Below are positions 9,207 to 20,418 of a stretch of 64,000 nt of DNA, one piece after another. The DNA lies in contig NZ_CP065217.1 of NCBI RefSeq assembly GCF_015767675.1, forward strand, positions 1,116,001-1,180,000, in the 5' to 3' direction. The translations under genes were made by a program, and so were the position numbers. Origin of the DNA: Vibrio navarrensis. Lineage in GTDB: Bacteria > Pseudomonadota > Gammaproteobacteria > Enterobacterales > Vibrionaceae. Each line of letters begins with the position of its first letter. Position 1 is the stretch's first letter. A model generated the notes under the pieces. It ran no database searches. It was given only the letters and a program-made list of their open reading frames with translations, and was not told the origin of the DNA.

Positions 9207-9896
9207 TTAACTCTTGGATAGTTCAGTCCACTCTCCAGGCTGTAATTCACCCAGTGTCATCTCACCGATTGAGTAACGAATTAGACGCAGTGTCGGAAAG
9301 CCAATATGTGCCGTCATGCGTCTGACTTGTCGGTTGCGTCCTTCGATGATGGTAATCGCCAGCCAAGTGGTAGGAATCGAGGCTCGAAAGCGCACAGGGG
9401 GATGTCTTTCCCACAACTGAGGCTCTTGCATAATCTCTACTTTGGCGGGTAAGGTCATCCCATCTTTAAGTTCAATGCCTTGGCGAAGAGGTTCGAGTTG
9501 TTCCTCTGTCGGAGCGCCTTCTACTTGTACCCAATAGGTTTTCGGCGATTTCGATTGCGGTTGAGTTAACTTGGCTTGTAAGATCCCATCGTTAGTGAGA
9601 ACCATCAGCCCTTCACTGTCCCTGTCAAGTCGACCCGCGGCATACACCTCTTTAATCGGGATGTAGTCAGCGAGCGTTTTTCTTCCGTCTCCGTCGGTAA
9701 ATTGACTCAGAGTGTCAAAAGGCTTGTTAAACAAAATCACTTTGCGTTCGGTAGTTTTTAGTGCGCCTTGAGTCTTTTTACCCGAACGACGCTGTTTCAA
9801 TGAATCAACTGCCATGCCTTTCTTGGAGTGTTTAAATCGCGATTCTGCCCGTTCACCCTTAGAGTGAGATGAATGACGACTTGAACGGAATGACAT
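9207..9896 (-). CDS. rluE: 23S rRNA pseudouridine synthase, RsuA/RluE family
   Basis: Converts a 23S rRNA uridine (U2457 in E. coli) to pseudouridine. The start at 9896 ([10 protein letters not shown]) gives 229 aa, preceded by AAGGTGG; the frame open to 9944 lacks such a site. A basic, low-complexity N-terminal tail of about 50 residues precedes the catalytic domain. The active-site Asp is in [17 protein letters not shown] near residue 91, and [15 protein letters not shown] is the conserved C-terminal motif. No S4 domain is apparent, which favours RluE over RluB/RluF/RsuA. Confidence 0.88.
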   Translation of the reverse strand: MSFRSSRHSSHSKGERAESRFKHSKKGMAVDSLKQRRSGKKTQGALKTTERKVILFNKPFDTLSQFTDGDGRKTLADYIPIKEVYAAGRLDRDSEGLMVLTNDGILQAKLTQPQSKSPKTYWVQVEGAPTEEQLEPLRQGIELKDGMTLPAKVEIMQEPQLWERHPPVRFRASIPTTWLAITIIEGRNRQVRRMTAHIGFPTLRLIRYSIGEMTLGELQPGEWTELSKS

Positions 9897-9933
9897 GTTA
9901 ACCACCTTGCAAAAATGTAAATGAACTGTGTGT

Positions 9934-9949
9934 ATAAGTTCCAACTTAT
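9934..9949. repeat. 16-bp dyad upstream of rluE
   Basis: ATAAGTT-CC-AACTTAT, a perfect 7-bp inverted repeat around a 2-bp centre, lies 38 bp before the rluE start in the rluE-icd divergent region. Spacing and symmetry suit a dimeric regulator; identity unknown. The remaining interval to 10207 shows no gene. Confidence 0.4.
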
Positions 9950-10198
9950 CCTGAAATCAGCTATGATTTGCGCGCCTTAGACTAGCAAAAGCGTCAGAAT
10001 GATAGACTAATTCGCGCGATTTGTTTAATTATAAACGTGCACTCATGGATTTAGAGCGACAAACTCAAATGAGCATTTTCGAAAAGAACAATAGAGTGCC
10101 AAACGGCGATTTGTACTTGGGGAGATACTGATACTCAGTTTAGTGCAAAGCGCGTCAATTCCACACGCCATGGCTCACTGTGGCGTACCGAAATATAG

Positions 10199-12433
<2,235 letters not shown>

Positions 12434-12459
12434 AGCATGACCTGTAGCCAATAAACTAA

Positions 12460-12489
12460 AAACCCGCTCAAATGAATGAGCGGGTTTTC
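12460..12489 (+). terminator. Rho-independent terminator of icd
   Basis: An 11-bp perfect stem (12460-12470 with 12477-12487; AACCCGCTCA core) and 6-nt loop followed by TTTTCT. It also lies downstream of the convergent cspD, stop at 12541. Confidence 0.9.
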
Positions 12490-12540
12490 TAATATTGGTC
12501 GAGCACTTAGAGAACCAGCAGTGCTGCAATAGCAAGTAAA

Positions 12541-12762
12541 TTACTTGCTAGCGAGCGCCTCTAACGGTACGACGCTGCTTGCGTGGCACCCTTTAGGGCC
12601 TTTTTCTAACTCATATGCGACTTGTTGGCCTGCTTTCAGAGTACGATAACCGTCCATCTGAATAGTGGAGTAATGGGCAAAAATATCACCATCCTCTTCA
12701 TCTGAACAAATAAACCCAAATCCTTTGGCGTTATTGAACCACTTTACTGTACCTGTAGCCAT
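12541..12762 (-). CDS. cspD: Cold shock-like protein CspD
   Basis: Small OB-fold single-stranded nucleic-acid binder; E. coli CspD is a stationary-phase inhibitor of replication. The start at 12762 gives 73 aa beginning MATGTVKWFNNAKGFGFI with RNP1-like KGFGFI and RNP2-like DIFAHYS. The upstream ATG at 12771 abuts the GAGGG ribosome binding site and is unlikely. The Lys/Gly-rich C-terminal part (KGPKGCHASSV) matches CspD rather than CspA. It is divergent from clpS across 530 bp, the classic cspD/clpS arrangement. Confidence 0.92.
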   Translation of the reverse strand: MATGTVKWFNNAKGFGFICSDEEDGDIFAHYSTIQMDGYRTLKAGQQVAYELEKGPKGCHASSVVPLEALASK

Positions 12763-13294
12763 GCTATACATCCCTCATGCATTTTTGTTACTGATGTTGT
12801 TAAACCAATCTAAGCCCACTAAAGACAGATGGCTTATTTAGCGTTAACGCTAAATGTAAAAAATAATGGTGAATTTTTTCAAACTGATGTTGCAGGATTT
12901 GCGTTTTGCGAAACCAAACACAAAGTGAAGAAAAAATCACCACCACTCGACAATGTAGTCAATGATTGGCTCTAGTCAATAGTAAAAACGTATAAATAAC
13001 AACAGAATTGCAAACAGGTCACCTTTATGGTTAACATTTTTGCAAATGTCTCGTGTTCAAAAACCGAGCAAAAACCGTATTTTGTGTTGACGGTTGCTTT
13101 TTTTATCATCAAACAGCTTGAGCTATCACGCCTCTCTTCTTCTTTTTATTTGCAGCGGTTCCAGAGGTGCATTAGTCTCTAAATAAGGAATACGAATTCG
13201 CACATCCTGACTTGCTACAACCGACTTGCAGCTTATGATAGAGTGTTTCAGGTGTCTGATTTCTTATAAAAGTTCCCAACGTTGTGTTTAGGTC
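12763..13294. other. cspD-clpS divergent intergenic region
   Basis: About 530 bp without a gene. It holds a perfect 20-bp palindrome (12836-12855) on the cspD side and an 8-bp direct repeat TAGTCAAT (12956-12963 and 12973-12980, 17 bp apart). The rest is AT-rich with no open frame or obvious RNA structure. In E. coli the cspD and clpS-clpA promoters lie in the equivalent interval. Confidence 0.6.
12836..12855. promoter_or_regulatory. Perfect 20-bp palindrome upstream of cspD
   Basis: The 20 bases read identically on both strands (ATTTAGCGTT then AACGCTAAAT). The centre lies about 83 bp upstream of the cspD ATG. Perfect symmetry over 20 bp without spacer is most simply an operator for a dimeric repressor. 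It does not match the PurR, Cra, LexA, FNR or CRP consensus. Confidence 0.5.
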
Positions 13295-13615
13295 ATGAGT
13301 AAAAATTTTGAATGGGTCACTCCAGACTCAGATCTTCTGGAGTTAGAAAAAACCAAAATCCAACCACCAAAAATGTATAACGTGGTGTTAAATAACGATG
13401 ATTACACGCCGATGGATTTCGTTATTGAGGTACTTGAGCGATTCTTTTCGCATGATCTGGATAAAGCGACGCAAATCATGCTCAAGGTCCATTATGAAGG
13501 AAAAGCAATTTGTGGCACGTATAGTGCAGAGATCGCTGAGACGAAAGTTGCGCAGGTTACGATGTACTCAAGGGAAAATGAGCATCCGCTTCTGTGCACC
13601 ATGGAGCAAGCATAA
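13295..13615 (+). CDS. clpS: ATP-dependent Clp protease adaptor ClpS
   Basis: N-recognin that captures substrates with N-terminal Leu, Phe, Trp or Tyr and delivers them to ClpAP. It has 106 aa, as in E. coli. The binding pocket region [18 protein letters not shown] and the conserved [12 protein letters not shown] segment are present. It precedes clpA by 47 bp, almost certainly in one operon, and lies within 5 kb of bpt and aat, which create its substrates. Confidence 0.96.
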   Translation: MSKNFEWVTPDSDLLELEKTKIQPPKMYNVVLNNDDYTPMDFVIEVLERFFSHDLDKATQIMLKVHYEGKAICGTYSAEIAETKVAQVTMYSRENEHPLLCTMEQA

Positions 13616-13662
13616 CAATAAGACTTGCTCGAGCAACCAAGTTGTTCTTACGGGAGGTACTT

Positions 13663-15930
13663 ATGCTGAATAAAGAACTGGAGTCGAGCCTAAATGGCGC
13701 TTTTGCTCGTGCTCGTAACAAACGACATGAGTTCATGACTGTTGAACACCTCCTGCTGGCATTGCTAGAGAACGATGCTGCTAAGGAAGCCCTTATTGCT
13801 TGTAAAGCGGATCTAGACGCTTTACGCCATGAACTCGATATATTTATCGACCAAACTACACCCCTTATCCCTGAGAGCGATGAAACTCGCGAAACTCAAC
13901 CTACTCTCAGTTTTCAACGGGTTTTGCAACGTGCCGTCTTCCATGTTCAATCATCAGGAAGAAGTGAAGTCACTGGGGCGAATGTGCTTGTCGCCATTTT
14001 TAGTGAGCAAGAGTCTCATGCCGCTTACTTGTTGAAGAAAAATTACATCTCTCGTCTGGATATTGTTAACTTTATATCCCATGGCATTACAAAAGCCACA
14101 GGGGCTAGTGATGATTCATCTTCGGATTCCTTTCACTCAGATAGCACGGAAGAAACTGGCTCCGATGAACGTCTCGAGAGTTTTGCCACCAATCTGAATC
14201 AGGTAGCGAAAGAAGGAAATATTGATCCACTGATTGGCCGAGATAAAGAGTTGGAACGAACCATTCAGGTGTTGTGCCGTCGTCGCAAGAATAATCCTTT
14301 GTTGGTTGGTGAAGCAGGGGTTGGTAAAACGGCCATTGCGGAAGGACTCGCTTGGCGAATCGTTGAAGGCACGGTGCCAGAAGTGATTCAAAACAGCGTG
14401 ATTTATTCGTTGGATATTGGCTCCTTGCTAGCGGGCACCAAATATCGTGGTGATTTTGAAAAACGCTTCAAAACTATTTTAAAACAGCTTGAGCGTGAGA
14501 AAGACGCTATTCTGTTTATCGATGAAATACATACTATTATTGGCGCAGGTGCCGCTTCTGGTGGTCAGGTCGATGCGGCGAACTTAATTAAACCCTTGTT
14601 AAGTAGTGGAAAATTACGCTGTATTGGTTCGACAACTTACCAAGAATACAACAATATTTTTGAGAAAGAGCGTGCGCTTTCGCGTCGCTTCCAGAAGATT
14701 GATGTTGTTGAGCCATCGCTCGATGACACGACCAAGATCTTGATGGGCTTGAAAGCGAAATACGAAGCGCACCATGATGTTCGTTATACCAACAAAGCAC
14801 TTCGAGCAGCGGTGGAATTGTCTGCCAAATACATCAACGAACGCCATTTGCCAGATAAAGCGATTGACGTGATCGACGAAGCTGGCGCGAGAAGTCGTTT
14901 AACACCAGCCAGCCGCCGTAAAAAGACGGTCGGTGTGGCCGATATCGAAGCCATGGTGGCGAAAATGGCTCGCATCCCCGAAAAGTCGGTCTCCTCATCG
15001 GATAAAGACATCCTAAAAAATCTGGATGATAAGATGAAGATGCTCGTGTTTGGTCAAGATGCTGCCATTGACGTGCTATGTGAAGCGATCAAACTGACTC
15101 GTGCAGGTCTCGGTGCCGATCACAAGCCAGTCGGCTCTTTCTTGTTCGCAGGCCCCACTGGTGTCGGTAAAACCGAAGTGACCGTACAGCTATCGAAACT
15201 TTTAGGGATCGAGCTGCTGCGTTTTGACATGTCAGAGTATGGTGAACGCCACTCAGTCAGTCGCCTAATCGGCGCGCCTCCGGGTTATGTAGGCTACGAT
15301 CAGGGCGGCTTGTTAACGGATGCTGTGCTGAAACATCCTCACTCAGTGGTGTTGCTGGATGAGATTGAAAAAGCGCATCCAGATATCTTCAACTTGCTGC
15401 TGCAAGTCATGGATAACGGTACGCTGACGGACAACAATGGACGTAAAGCCGATTTTCGCAATGTCATCTTGGTCATGACGACAAACGCAGGTGTGGCTGA
15501 GACTGAGAAGAAGTCTATCGGTCTTATTCAACAGGATCATAGCCCTGATGCGATGTCGGAGATTAAGAAAGTCTTCACACCCGAATTTCGTAACCGTCTC
15601 GATAATATCATCTGGTTCAATAGCTTGGATGAAGCGATTATCCATCAGGTGGTCGACAAGTTCATCGTTGAGCTGCAGGTACAACTTGATGCACGCGGTG
15701 TCTCTTTGGAAGTCTCTGAAGATGCTCGTCATTGGCTGGCTAATAAAGGCTATGACAAAGCGATGGGGGCTCGCCCGATGGGACGGGTGATTCAAGACAA
15801 GCTGAAAAAGCCGCTGGCAAACGAGCTACTGTTTGGCTCGCTGATCGATGGTGGTACAGTGAAAGTAACGCTTGAGTCCGATGAACTTCAATTCGAGTAC
15901 TTAACCACGCGAGAAGAAGCAGTTCATTAA
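13663..15930 (+). CDS. clpA: ATP-dependent Clp protease ATP-binding subunit ClpA
   Basis: AAA+ unfoldase of ClpAP. The start at 13663 has GGGAGG just upstream and gives 755 aa; the frame open from 13594 overlaps clpS and is not used. An N-domain (1-145) binds ClpS. AAA-1 has Walker A GEAGVGKT (about 217-224) and [11 protein letters not shown]-2 has GPTGVGKT (about 497-504) and [11 protein letters not shown]. The ClpP-docking IGL loop is visible as [12 protein letters not shown]. The acidic linker [17 protein letters not shown] separates the N-domain from AAA-1. Confidence 0.97.
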   Translation: MLNKELESSLNGAFARARNKRHEFMTVEHLLLALLENDAAKEALIACKADLDALRHELDIFIDQTTPLIPESDETRETQPTLSFQRVLQRAVFHVQSSGRSEVTGANVLVAIFSEQESHAAYLLKKNYISRLDIVNFISHGITKATGASDDSSSDSFHSDSTEETGSDERLESFATNLNQVAKEGNIDPLIGRDKELERTIQVLCRRRKNNPLLVGEAGVGKTAIAEGLAWRIVEGTVPEVIQNSVIYSLDIGSLLAGTKYRGDFEKRFKTILKQLEREKDAILFIDEIHTIIGAGAASGGQVDAANLIKPLLSSGKLRCIGSTTYQEYNNIFEKERALSRRFQKIDVVEPSLDDTTKILMGLKAKYEAHHDVRYTNKALRAAVELSAKYINERHLPDKAIDVIDEAGARSRLTPASRRKKTVGVADIEAMVAKMARIPEKSVSSSDKDILKNLDDKMKMLVFGQDAAIDVLCEAIKLTRAGLGADHKPVGSFLFAGPTGVGKTEVTVQLSKLLGIELLRFDMSEYGERHSVSRLIGAPPGYVGYDQGGLLTDAVLKHPHSVVLLDEIEKAHPDIFNLLLQVMDNGTLTDNNGRKADFRNVILVMTTNAGVAETEKKSIGLIQQDHSPDAMSEIKKVFTPEFRNRLDNIIWFNSLDEAIIHQVVDKFIVELQVQLDARGVSLEVSEDARHWLANKGYDKAMGARPMGRVIQDKLKKPLANELLFGSLIDGGTVKVTLESDELQFEYLTTREEAVH

Positions 15931-16004
15931 GCGAAAGAGTAAGTTAACCAAGCAGGCTCCGGCATGCTTTTTCTTTGTTGTGGAATGTTGAAGAAGCGTT
16001 CACT

Positions 16005-16044
16005 ACTGTGCATTAGACAAACAAACTGTGCATTAGATAAACAA
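16005..16044. repeat. 20-bp tandem duplication
   Basis: Two adjacent copies of a 20-bp unit (ACTGTGCATTAGACAAACAA with one C/T difference) between the clpA stop and the shared terminator. It looks like a recent slippage duplication. Confidence 0.7.
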
Positions 16045-16073
16045 AAAGCGGAGCTTCTGGCTCCGCTTTTTGT
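16041..16073. terminator. Bidirectional terminator between clpA and infA
   Basis: A 14-bp perfect stem (ACAAAAAGCGGAGC / GCTCCGCTTTTTGT) with a 5-nt loop, carrying A-runs on one arm and T-runs on the other. It sits between the convergent clpA and infA and works in both directions. Confidence 0.92.
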
Positions 16074-16092
16074 TTGTATCCGATAATCGTGA

Positions 16093-16311
<219 letters not shown>

Positions 16312-16392
16312 TTAATCCTCTTAGAAACTTGGCGATTTTTTAACGGGCTAATTCTGCCGTCAAAAAGCAAATATGTAAACTTGGGCCGTATT

Positions 16393-17091
16393 CTACCCTT
16401 GCCAACGCTGATTTACTAGTTTTTGGTGACGCTCAAAACGAACTTTATAGTTCATCGCTTCGCATTCATCAATCTGATAACCAAGGTAGAGCCACTGTTT
16501 ATGTTCCTGCTGACAGTACTCAAGCTGAAATAAAACCGCAAGGGTGCCAAGGGAAAGTGGATAATCGGGATCAAAAAAGGTGTAAAAGGCGCTAGCGCAC
16601 TGCTCCATGATGTCGGTAACCGCAATGGCTAGGAGCCGTTCTCCTTCATAAATATGAAGATACTGGGTGGTAACCCACTGACTGCGGGAGAAGTGGGCGA
16701 AATCCTTTTTCTGTGGCGGATACATAGTCCCGTGTTTGTGACGAGCGGTAATGTAGCGGCTATACAAACTAAACCAGTTACTATCCATGGATTTTTTTAG
16801 GCACCAGCTCAGTTTTCGGGACTTTTTCCTCAAGCGTTTCTGGCTTTTCGACAGCACGAAATCGGGGATCGCAACACGAATAGGCTTGCACGCTTGGCAA
16901 AGATCGCAGTGTGGCTTGTAAATCGTGTCACCACTGCGGCGAAAACCGTTTGCTAGCAATACTTCGTAGCTTTCTGCGGAGTGCATTTCTGGCTCTAAGG
17001 CGACAGCGACACGTTCTTGACGCTCTGGCAGATAACTGCAGGGATGGTTGTCTGTGAGCCCTATTTTTATTTGGTGAATATCTGAACTCAT
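16393..17091 (-). CDS. bpt: Aspartate/glutamate leucyltransferase (Bpt)
   Basis: Transfers Leu from Leu-tRNA to proteins with N-terminal Asp or Glu, creating a primary destabilising residue for ClpS. The 232-aa protein is related to eukaryotic ATE1. An N-terminal Cys-rich cluster (HPCSYLP and IYKPHCDLCQACKPIRV) and a C-terminal acyltransferase core with YLGYQIDECEAMNYK are visible. The ATG overlaps the aat stop as ATGA (17088-17091), so the two are coupled. The V. vulnificus enzyme of this type was shown to be a leucyltransferase, and I assign specificity by family. Confidence 0.94.
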   Translation of the reverse strand: MSSDIHQIKIGLTDNHPCSYLPERQERVAVALEPEMHSAESYEVLLANGFRRSGDTIYKPHCDLCQACKPIRVAIPDFVLSKSQKRLRKKSRKLSWCLKKSMDSNWFSLYSRYITARHKHGTMYPPQKKDFAHFSRSQWVTTQYLHIYEGERLLAIAVTDIMEQCASAFYTFFDPDYPLSLGTLAVLFQLEYCQQEHKQWLYLGYQIDECEAMNYKVRFERHQKLVNQRWQG

Positions 17092-17801
17092 TTATCGGGT
17101 TCCTCCAACCATTGTGGCAAAAAACAATTTGCTGCAAGCGACTGTTTCTTTAAGCATAGCAGGCGTTTTAGAAATTCCTCGCGGTGAAGACTAAAAGCGC
17201 CGAGTGAGCGAAGGTGAGGGTTCATTACCTGGCAGTCAATCAATTTGCCGTGATGACGGGCGAAATGGTGACAGAAATACCACAGGGCAATTTTGGACGC
17301 GTTGCTGCGAGTGCTAAACATGGATTCACCACAAAAAAGCTGTCCCACTGAAATACCATAGAAACCGCCGATCAGTTGGTCATCTGACCAAACCTCTACC
17401 GAGTGACAAGCACCTTGGTGACTAAGTTGCGTATACGCCTCGCGCATTTCTGCGTTAAGCCAAGTTTCATCAACGGCGCGAGTGGTGCCACATAGGTCGA
17501 TAACCTGTTCTGTCGCCTGATTGATACTGACGTGGTAAGCGGCTTTTCTCTGGAATTTTCTCAGGCTTTTGGCCGGAGAGAAGGTCTCTGGGTCAAACAC
17601 CGCTCGTGGAGAGGGGCTCCACCACAGAATGGGTTCACCTGGGCCATACCAAGGGAAAATACCGTGCTGATAAGCATTAAGGAGTCGTTGTGGTTGCAGG
17701 TCACCACCAAAAGCTAACAACCCATTTGGGTCAGCAAGTGCACTCTGTGCTGGAGGAAAGTCTAAACTTTTTGTGTCGAGTTCGGTCAGATAAATAGCCA
17801 T
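17088..17801 (-). CDS. aat: Leucyl/phenylalanyl-tRNA-protein transferase
   Basis: Attaches Leu or Phe to proteins with N-terminal Lys or Arg. The start at 17801 (MAIYLTELDTKSLDFP) gives 237 aa, in line with Vibrio Aat; an upstream TTG at 17840 would run into the divergent gene at 17835. Motifs: PNGLLAFGGDL, GIFPWYGPGEPILWWSPSPR and LIDCQVMNPHLRSLGA. No strong ribosome binding site is seen before either start. It forms a coupled pair with bpt. Confidence 0.94.
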   Translation of the reverse strand: MAIYLTELDTKSLDFPPAQSALADPNGLLAFGGDLQPQRLLNAYQHGIFPWYGPGEPILWWSPSPRAVFDPETFSPAKSLRKFQRKAAYHVSINQATEQVIDLCGTTRAVDETWLNAEMREAYTQLSHQGACHSVEVWSDDQLIGGFYGISVGQLFCGESMFSTRSNASKIALWYFCHHFARHHGKLIDCQVMNPHLRSLGAFSLHREEFLKRLLCLKKQSLAANCFLPQWLEEPDK

Positions 17802-17834
17802 AAACGGTGTGTCATCAGAAGTTGGGGGTCGGTT

Positions 17835-18290
17835 ATGCAAAAATGGTTATGGTGTCTATTCTTCTTTCCTTTGTTGGTAAATGCGTCCTATGAGAGGAAT
17901 GTAGCAAAGCCCGTGAACAAAGTCATATATGGTGAGGTGCAATCCGTTCGTTACATCACGCATCAGGAGGTAAAACGTTCACAAGGTAATGGCTGGAAGA
18001 CGCTGCTAGGAGCAACCATTGGCGGGTTAGTGGGTAATCAGTTTGGCGGCGGCAGTGGCAAGGAGGTGGCGACTGCGGTTGGAGCACTGGCGGGCGCGGC
18101 AATTGCACATAATCAGAGTCGTAGTGAATACCAAGTGGACTACCAGTTGGTTGAACTGCTGATTCAAAGCGAGCAAGGTGTTTTGATCAATGTTATTCAG
18201 GATGTTGATAAAAACATGCTTTTCAATCCGGGAGCGAAGGTGAGAATTCTCTATTTTGACCAAGGTGTGCGGGTAGATCTGGCGATGTAA
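17835..18290 (+). CDS. Glycine-zipper 2TM domain envelope protein
   Basis: 151 aa with a Sec signal (MQKWLWCLFFFPLLVNA) and no lipobox Cys. The central region GATIGGLVGNQFGGGSGKEVATA, split as GATIGGLVGNQFGGG plus GKEVATAVGALAGAAIA, is a glycine zipper of the 17-kDa surface antigen/SlyB type. It ends in a small beta-rich domain. The role is unknown; related proteins sit in the outer membrane. Start codons of this gene and the divergent aat are only 33 bp apart, so its promoter must overlap the aat 5' coding end. Confidence 0.82.
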   Translation: MQKWLWCLFFFPLLVNASYERNVAKPVNKVIYGEVQSVRYITHQEVKRSQGNGWKTLLGATIGGLVGNQFGGGSGKEVATAVGALAGAAIAHNQSRSEYQVDYQLVELLIQSEQGVLINVIQDVDKNMLFNPGAKVRILYFDQGVRVDLAM

Positions 18291-18414
18291 GAATGAGTAT
18301 TTATTCACGGCTTAGCACTGGTTTTATGCGGGCTTTTTGGTTAGTCTGAATCCACGAAGAATAAAGTGATGCTCTCAGTTGAAGGCAACTGAAGCTCAAG
18401 GATCGTCTCAATTA

Positions 18415-19701
18415 ATGGAAAGCCTTACGTTACAACCAATTAAGAAAGTTAATGGTGAAGTGAACCTGCCGGGTTCTAAAAGTGTTTCAAACCGCGCGCT
18501 TCTACTCGCCGCGCTTGCGCAGGGGACAACCAGACTAACCAACCTGCTTGATAGTGATGATATTCGTCATATGCTCAATGCGTTGAGCAAGCTTGGCGTC
18601 GATTACCAACTCTCCGACGACAAAACCGTTTGTACTGTGAATGGATTGGGGCGCCCATTTACGGTGACAGAGGCAACAGAGTTGTTTTTGGGTAATGCTG
18701 GCACGGCGATGCGTCCACTTGCCGCCGCTTTGTGTCTAGGTCAAGGTGAGTATGTACTTACTGGCGAACCCCGTATGAAAGAGCGTCCCATTGGTCATTT
18801 AGTGGACGCGCTTCGAGCGGCGGGAGCCGATATTCAGTATTTGGAGAATGAACACTTTCCACCGCTCAAAATTAAGGCGACTGGATTGAAAGCAGGGACA
18901 GTCAGCATTGATGGCTCTATTTCCAGCCAGTTTTTGACGGCTTTTTTAATGTCAGCGCCGTTAGCTGACGGTGAAGTGATCATCAAGATTGTAGGTGAGC
19001 TGGTTTCTAAACCGTACATCGACATCACTTTGCACATCATGCAACAATTTGGTGTGCAGGTGATCAACAAGGAATACCAAGAGTTTGTTATTCCAGCGGG
19101 GCAAAAATACCTGGCGCCGGGGGATTTCTTGGTCGAGGGCGATGCTTCTTCTGCTTCGTACTTTCTGGCTGCCGCCGCGATAAAAGGTGGAGAGATTAAA
19201 GTCACGGGCATCGGTAAAAATAGTATTCAAGGTGACATTCAGTTTGCGCACGCGTTGGAAAAAATGGGCGCGGAAATTGAGTGGGGCGACGACTATGTGA
19301 TTTCACGCGTGGGTCAATTGAAAGGCATTGATATGGATTACAATCATATCCCTGATGCGGCTATGACCATCGCCACCACTGCGCTGTTTGCACAAGGGAC
19401 GACGGCGATTCGTAACGTTTACAATTGGCGAGTAAAGGAAACGGATCGTCTTGCCGCCATGGCAACAGAGCTGCGTAAAGTGGGGGCGGAAGTCGAAGAG
19501 GGCGAAGACTACCTGATCGTTAAACCCACCAAGCAACTCAAGCATGCGGCGATTGATACTTATGATGACCATCGAATGGCGATGTGTTTTTCTCTTGTGG
19601 CTCTCAGCGACACGCCTGTGACGATCAATGATCCTAAATGTACCTCGAAAACGTTCCCAGATTACTTCGATAAGTTGGCGCAATTAAGCGAACTGGCGTA
19701 A
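18415..19701 (+). CDS. aroA: 3-phosphoshikimate 1-carboxyvinyltransferase (EPSP synthase)
   Basis: Sixth step of the shikimate pathway, joining PEP and shikimate-3-phosphate; target of glyphosate. The ATG at 18415 gives 428 aa, with AAGGA upstream; the frame beginning with TTG at 18379 is not needed. Signatures are [53 protein letters not shown] and [18 protein letters not shown]. The NAGTAMRP form is class I, usually glyphosate-sensitive. It is followed by its own terminator. Confidence 0.97.
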   Translation: MESLTLQPIKKVNGEVNLPGSKSVSNRALLLAALAQGTTRLTNLLDSDDIRHMLNALSKLGVDYQLSDDKTVCTVNGLGRPFTVTEATELFLGNAGTAMRPLAAALCLGQGEYVLTGEPRMKERPIGHLVDALRAAGADIQYLENEHFPPLKIKATGLKAGTVSIDGSISSQFLTAFLMSAPLADGEVIIKIVGELVSKPYIDITLHIMQQFGVQVINKEYQEFVIPAGQKYLAPGDFLVEGDASSASYFLAAAAIKGGEIKVTGIGKNSIQGDIQFAHALEKMGAEIEWGDDYVISRVGQLKGIDMDYNHIPDAAMTIATTALFAQGTTAIRNVYNWRVKETDRLAAMATELRKVGAEVEEGEDYLIVKPTKQLKHAAIDTYDDHRMAMCFSLVALSDTPVTINDPKCTSKTFPDYFDKLAQLSELA

Positions 19702-19737
19702 AGCCGCCGGGAAGAGGTTTTGTCATTTCTAAAAACA

Positions 19738-19763
19738 GAGCCTTGGTTTAAACGCCAAGGCTC
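19738..19763. terminator. Terminator between aroA and a convergent small gene
   Basis: A 9-bp stem GAGCCTTGG / CCAAGGCTC with an 8-nt loop, followed by ATTGTTATTTTATTT in the aroA direction. It lies 10 bp before the stop of the leftward gene. Confidence 0.88.
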
Positions 19764-19772
19764 ATTGTTATT

Positions 19773-20018
19773 TTATTTGAGGGTGAATTTTTTTGACAAC
19801 TCGTGCGCTAAGTATTTGAACATATTAAATACAGCGGTCGTTTGCGGTGTTGGTAGGCCATCTGAGTCTAAAAAATACTCTCCCTTGAAGACCAAAACGT
19901 CTTCTTTTTCTTCCACACTTGTTGCGCGCATGCCTGCAAAATAGTCTTCATGTTCCTGAATTAAGTGATTTGCGATGAGTAGCAGCTCGAATTCTGAAAT
20001 GGGTTTCTTCTCGGTCAT
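19773..20018 (-). CDS. Small conserved Vibrio protein (possibly DUF5062)
   Basis: An 81-aa acidic helical protein beginning MTEKKPISEFELLLIANHL. I recognise it as a short conserved protein found between aroA and topA in vibrios, and believe it corresponds to DUF5062, but no function is known. There are no Cys pairs, signal peptide or TM segments. It is bounded by the aroA terminator and the topA upstream region. Confidence 0.7.
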   Translation of the reverse strand: MTEKKPISEFELLLIANHLIQEHEDYFAGMRATSVEEKEDVLVFKGEYFLDSDGLPTPQTTAVFNMFKYLAHELSKKFTLK

Positions 20019-20418
20019 TTAGTTTTATCTCTTGGGAAACAGCAATGTGAATAGTCTAGAGTGTGCTGAAACGATTTCAACGTTTATTCCGAACGAGGAT
20101 GGCCAATAGTGGTAAAGAACATGGCTCTTACAAGCAAGGTTTTGTGATGTGCAACATAAAAATCACTTTTATATTCGCATAGCTATTTATCAACTGCTTA
20201 GTATACGGACCTAAATTTAGGCACTTGTCGATTCTGTTGTGCCCAGAGCGATGGCGACCAATTGTCGACCAATCGGATCTGAAATGTAAAAAAGCAGTTG
20301 ATCTTCTTTTGATATCGCACAATAGTAAAAAAAGAAGTTTCATAATGGTACAGCGTACCGATTGTTGTTAGCTATCACTGACAATAATGACATCATTTTT
20401 AAGGGCGTTAGAGTCAAT
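20019..20418. other. topA upstream intergenic region
   Basis: About 400 bp without a credible gene. A 12-bp palindrome CCTAAATTTAGG is at 20210-20221. A direct repeat CGACCAAT occurs at 20255-20262 and 20266-20273. A 71-codon leftward frame here has no family resemblance. The interval probably carries the supercoiling-sensitive topA promoters and that of the 81-aa gene. Confidence 0.5.

Noticed and set aside
9897..9944. Longer N-terminus for rluE from 9944
   Set aside because: The inner ATG at 9896 has a good AAGGTGG ribosome binding site; the extension has none and is hydrophobic, unlike the family.
15343..15795. 150-codon frame antisense to clpA
   Set aside because: Shadow of the second AAA+ domain of clpA.
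20128..20343. 71-codon leftward open frame upstream of topA
   Set aside because: No family resemblance, irregular codon use, and it fills the probable topA promoter region.
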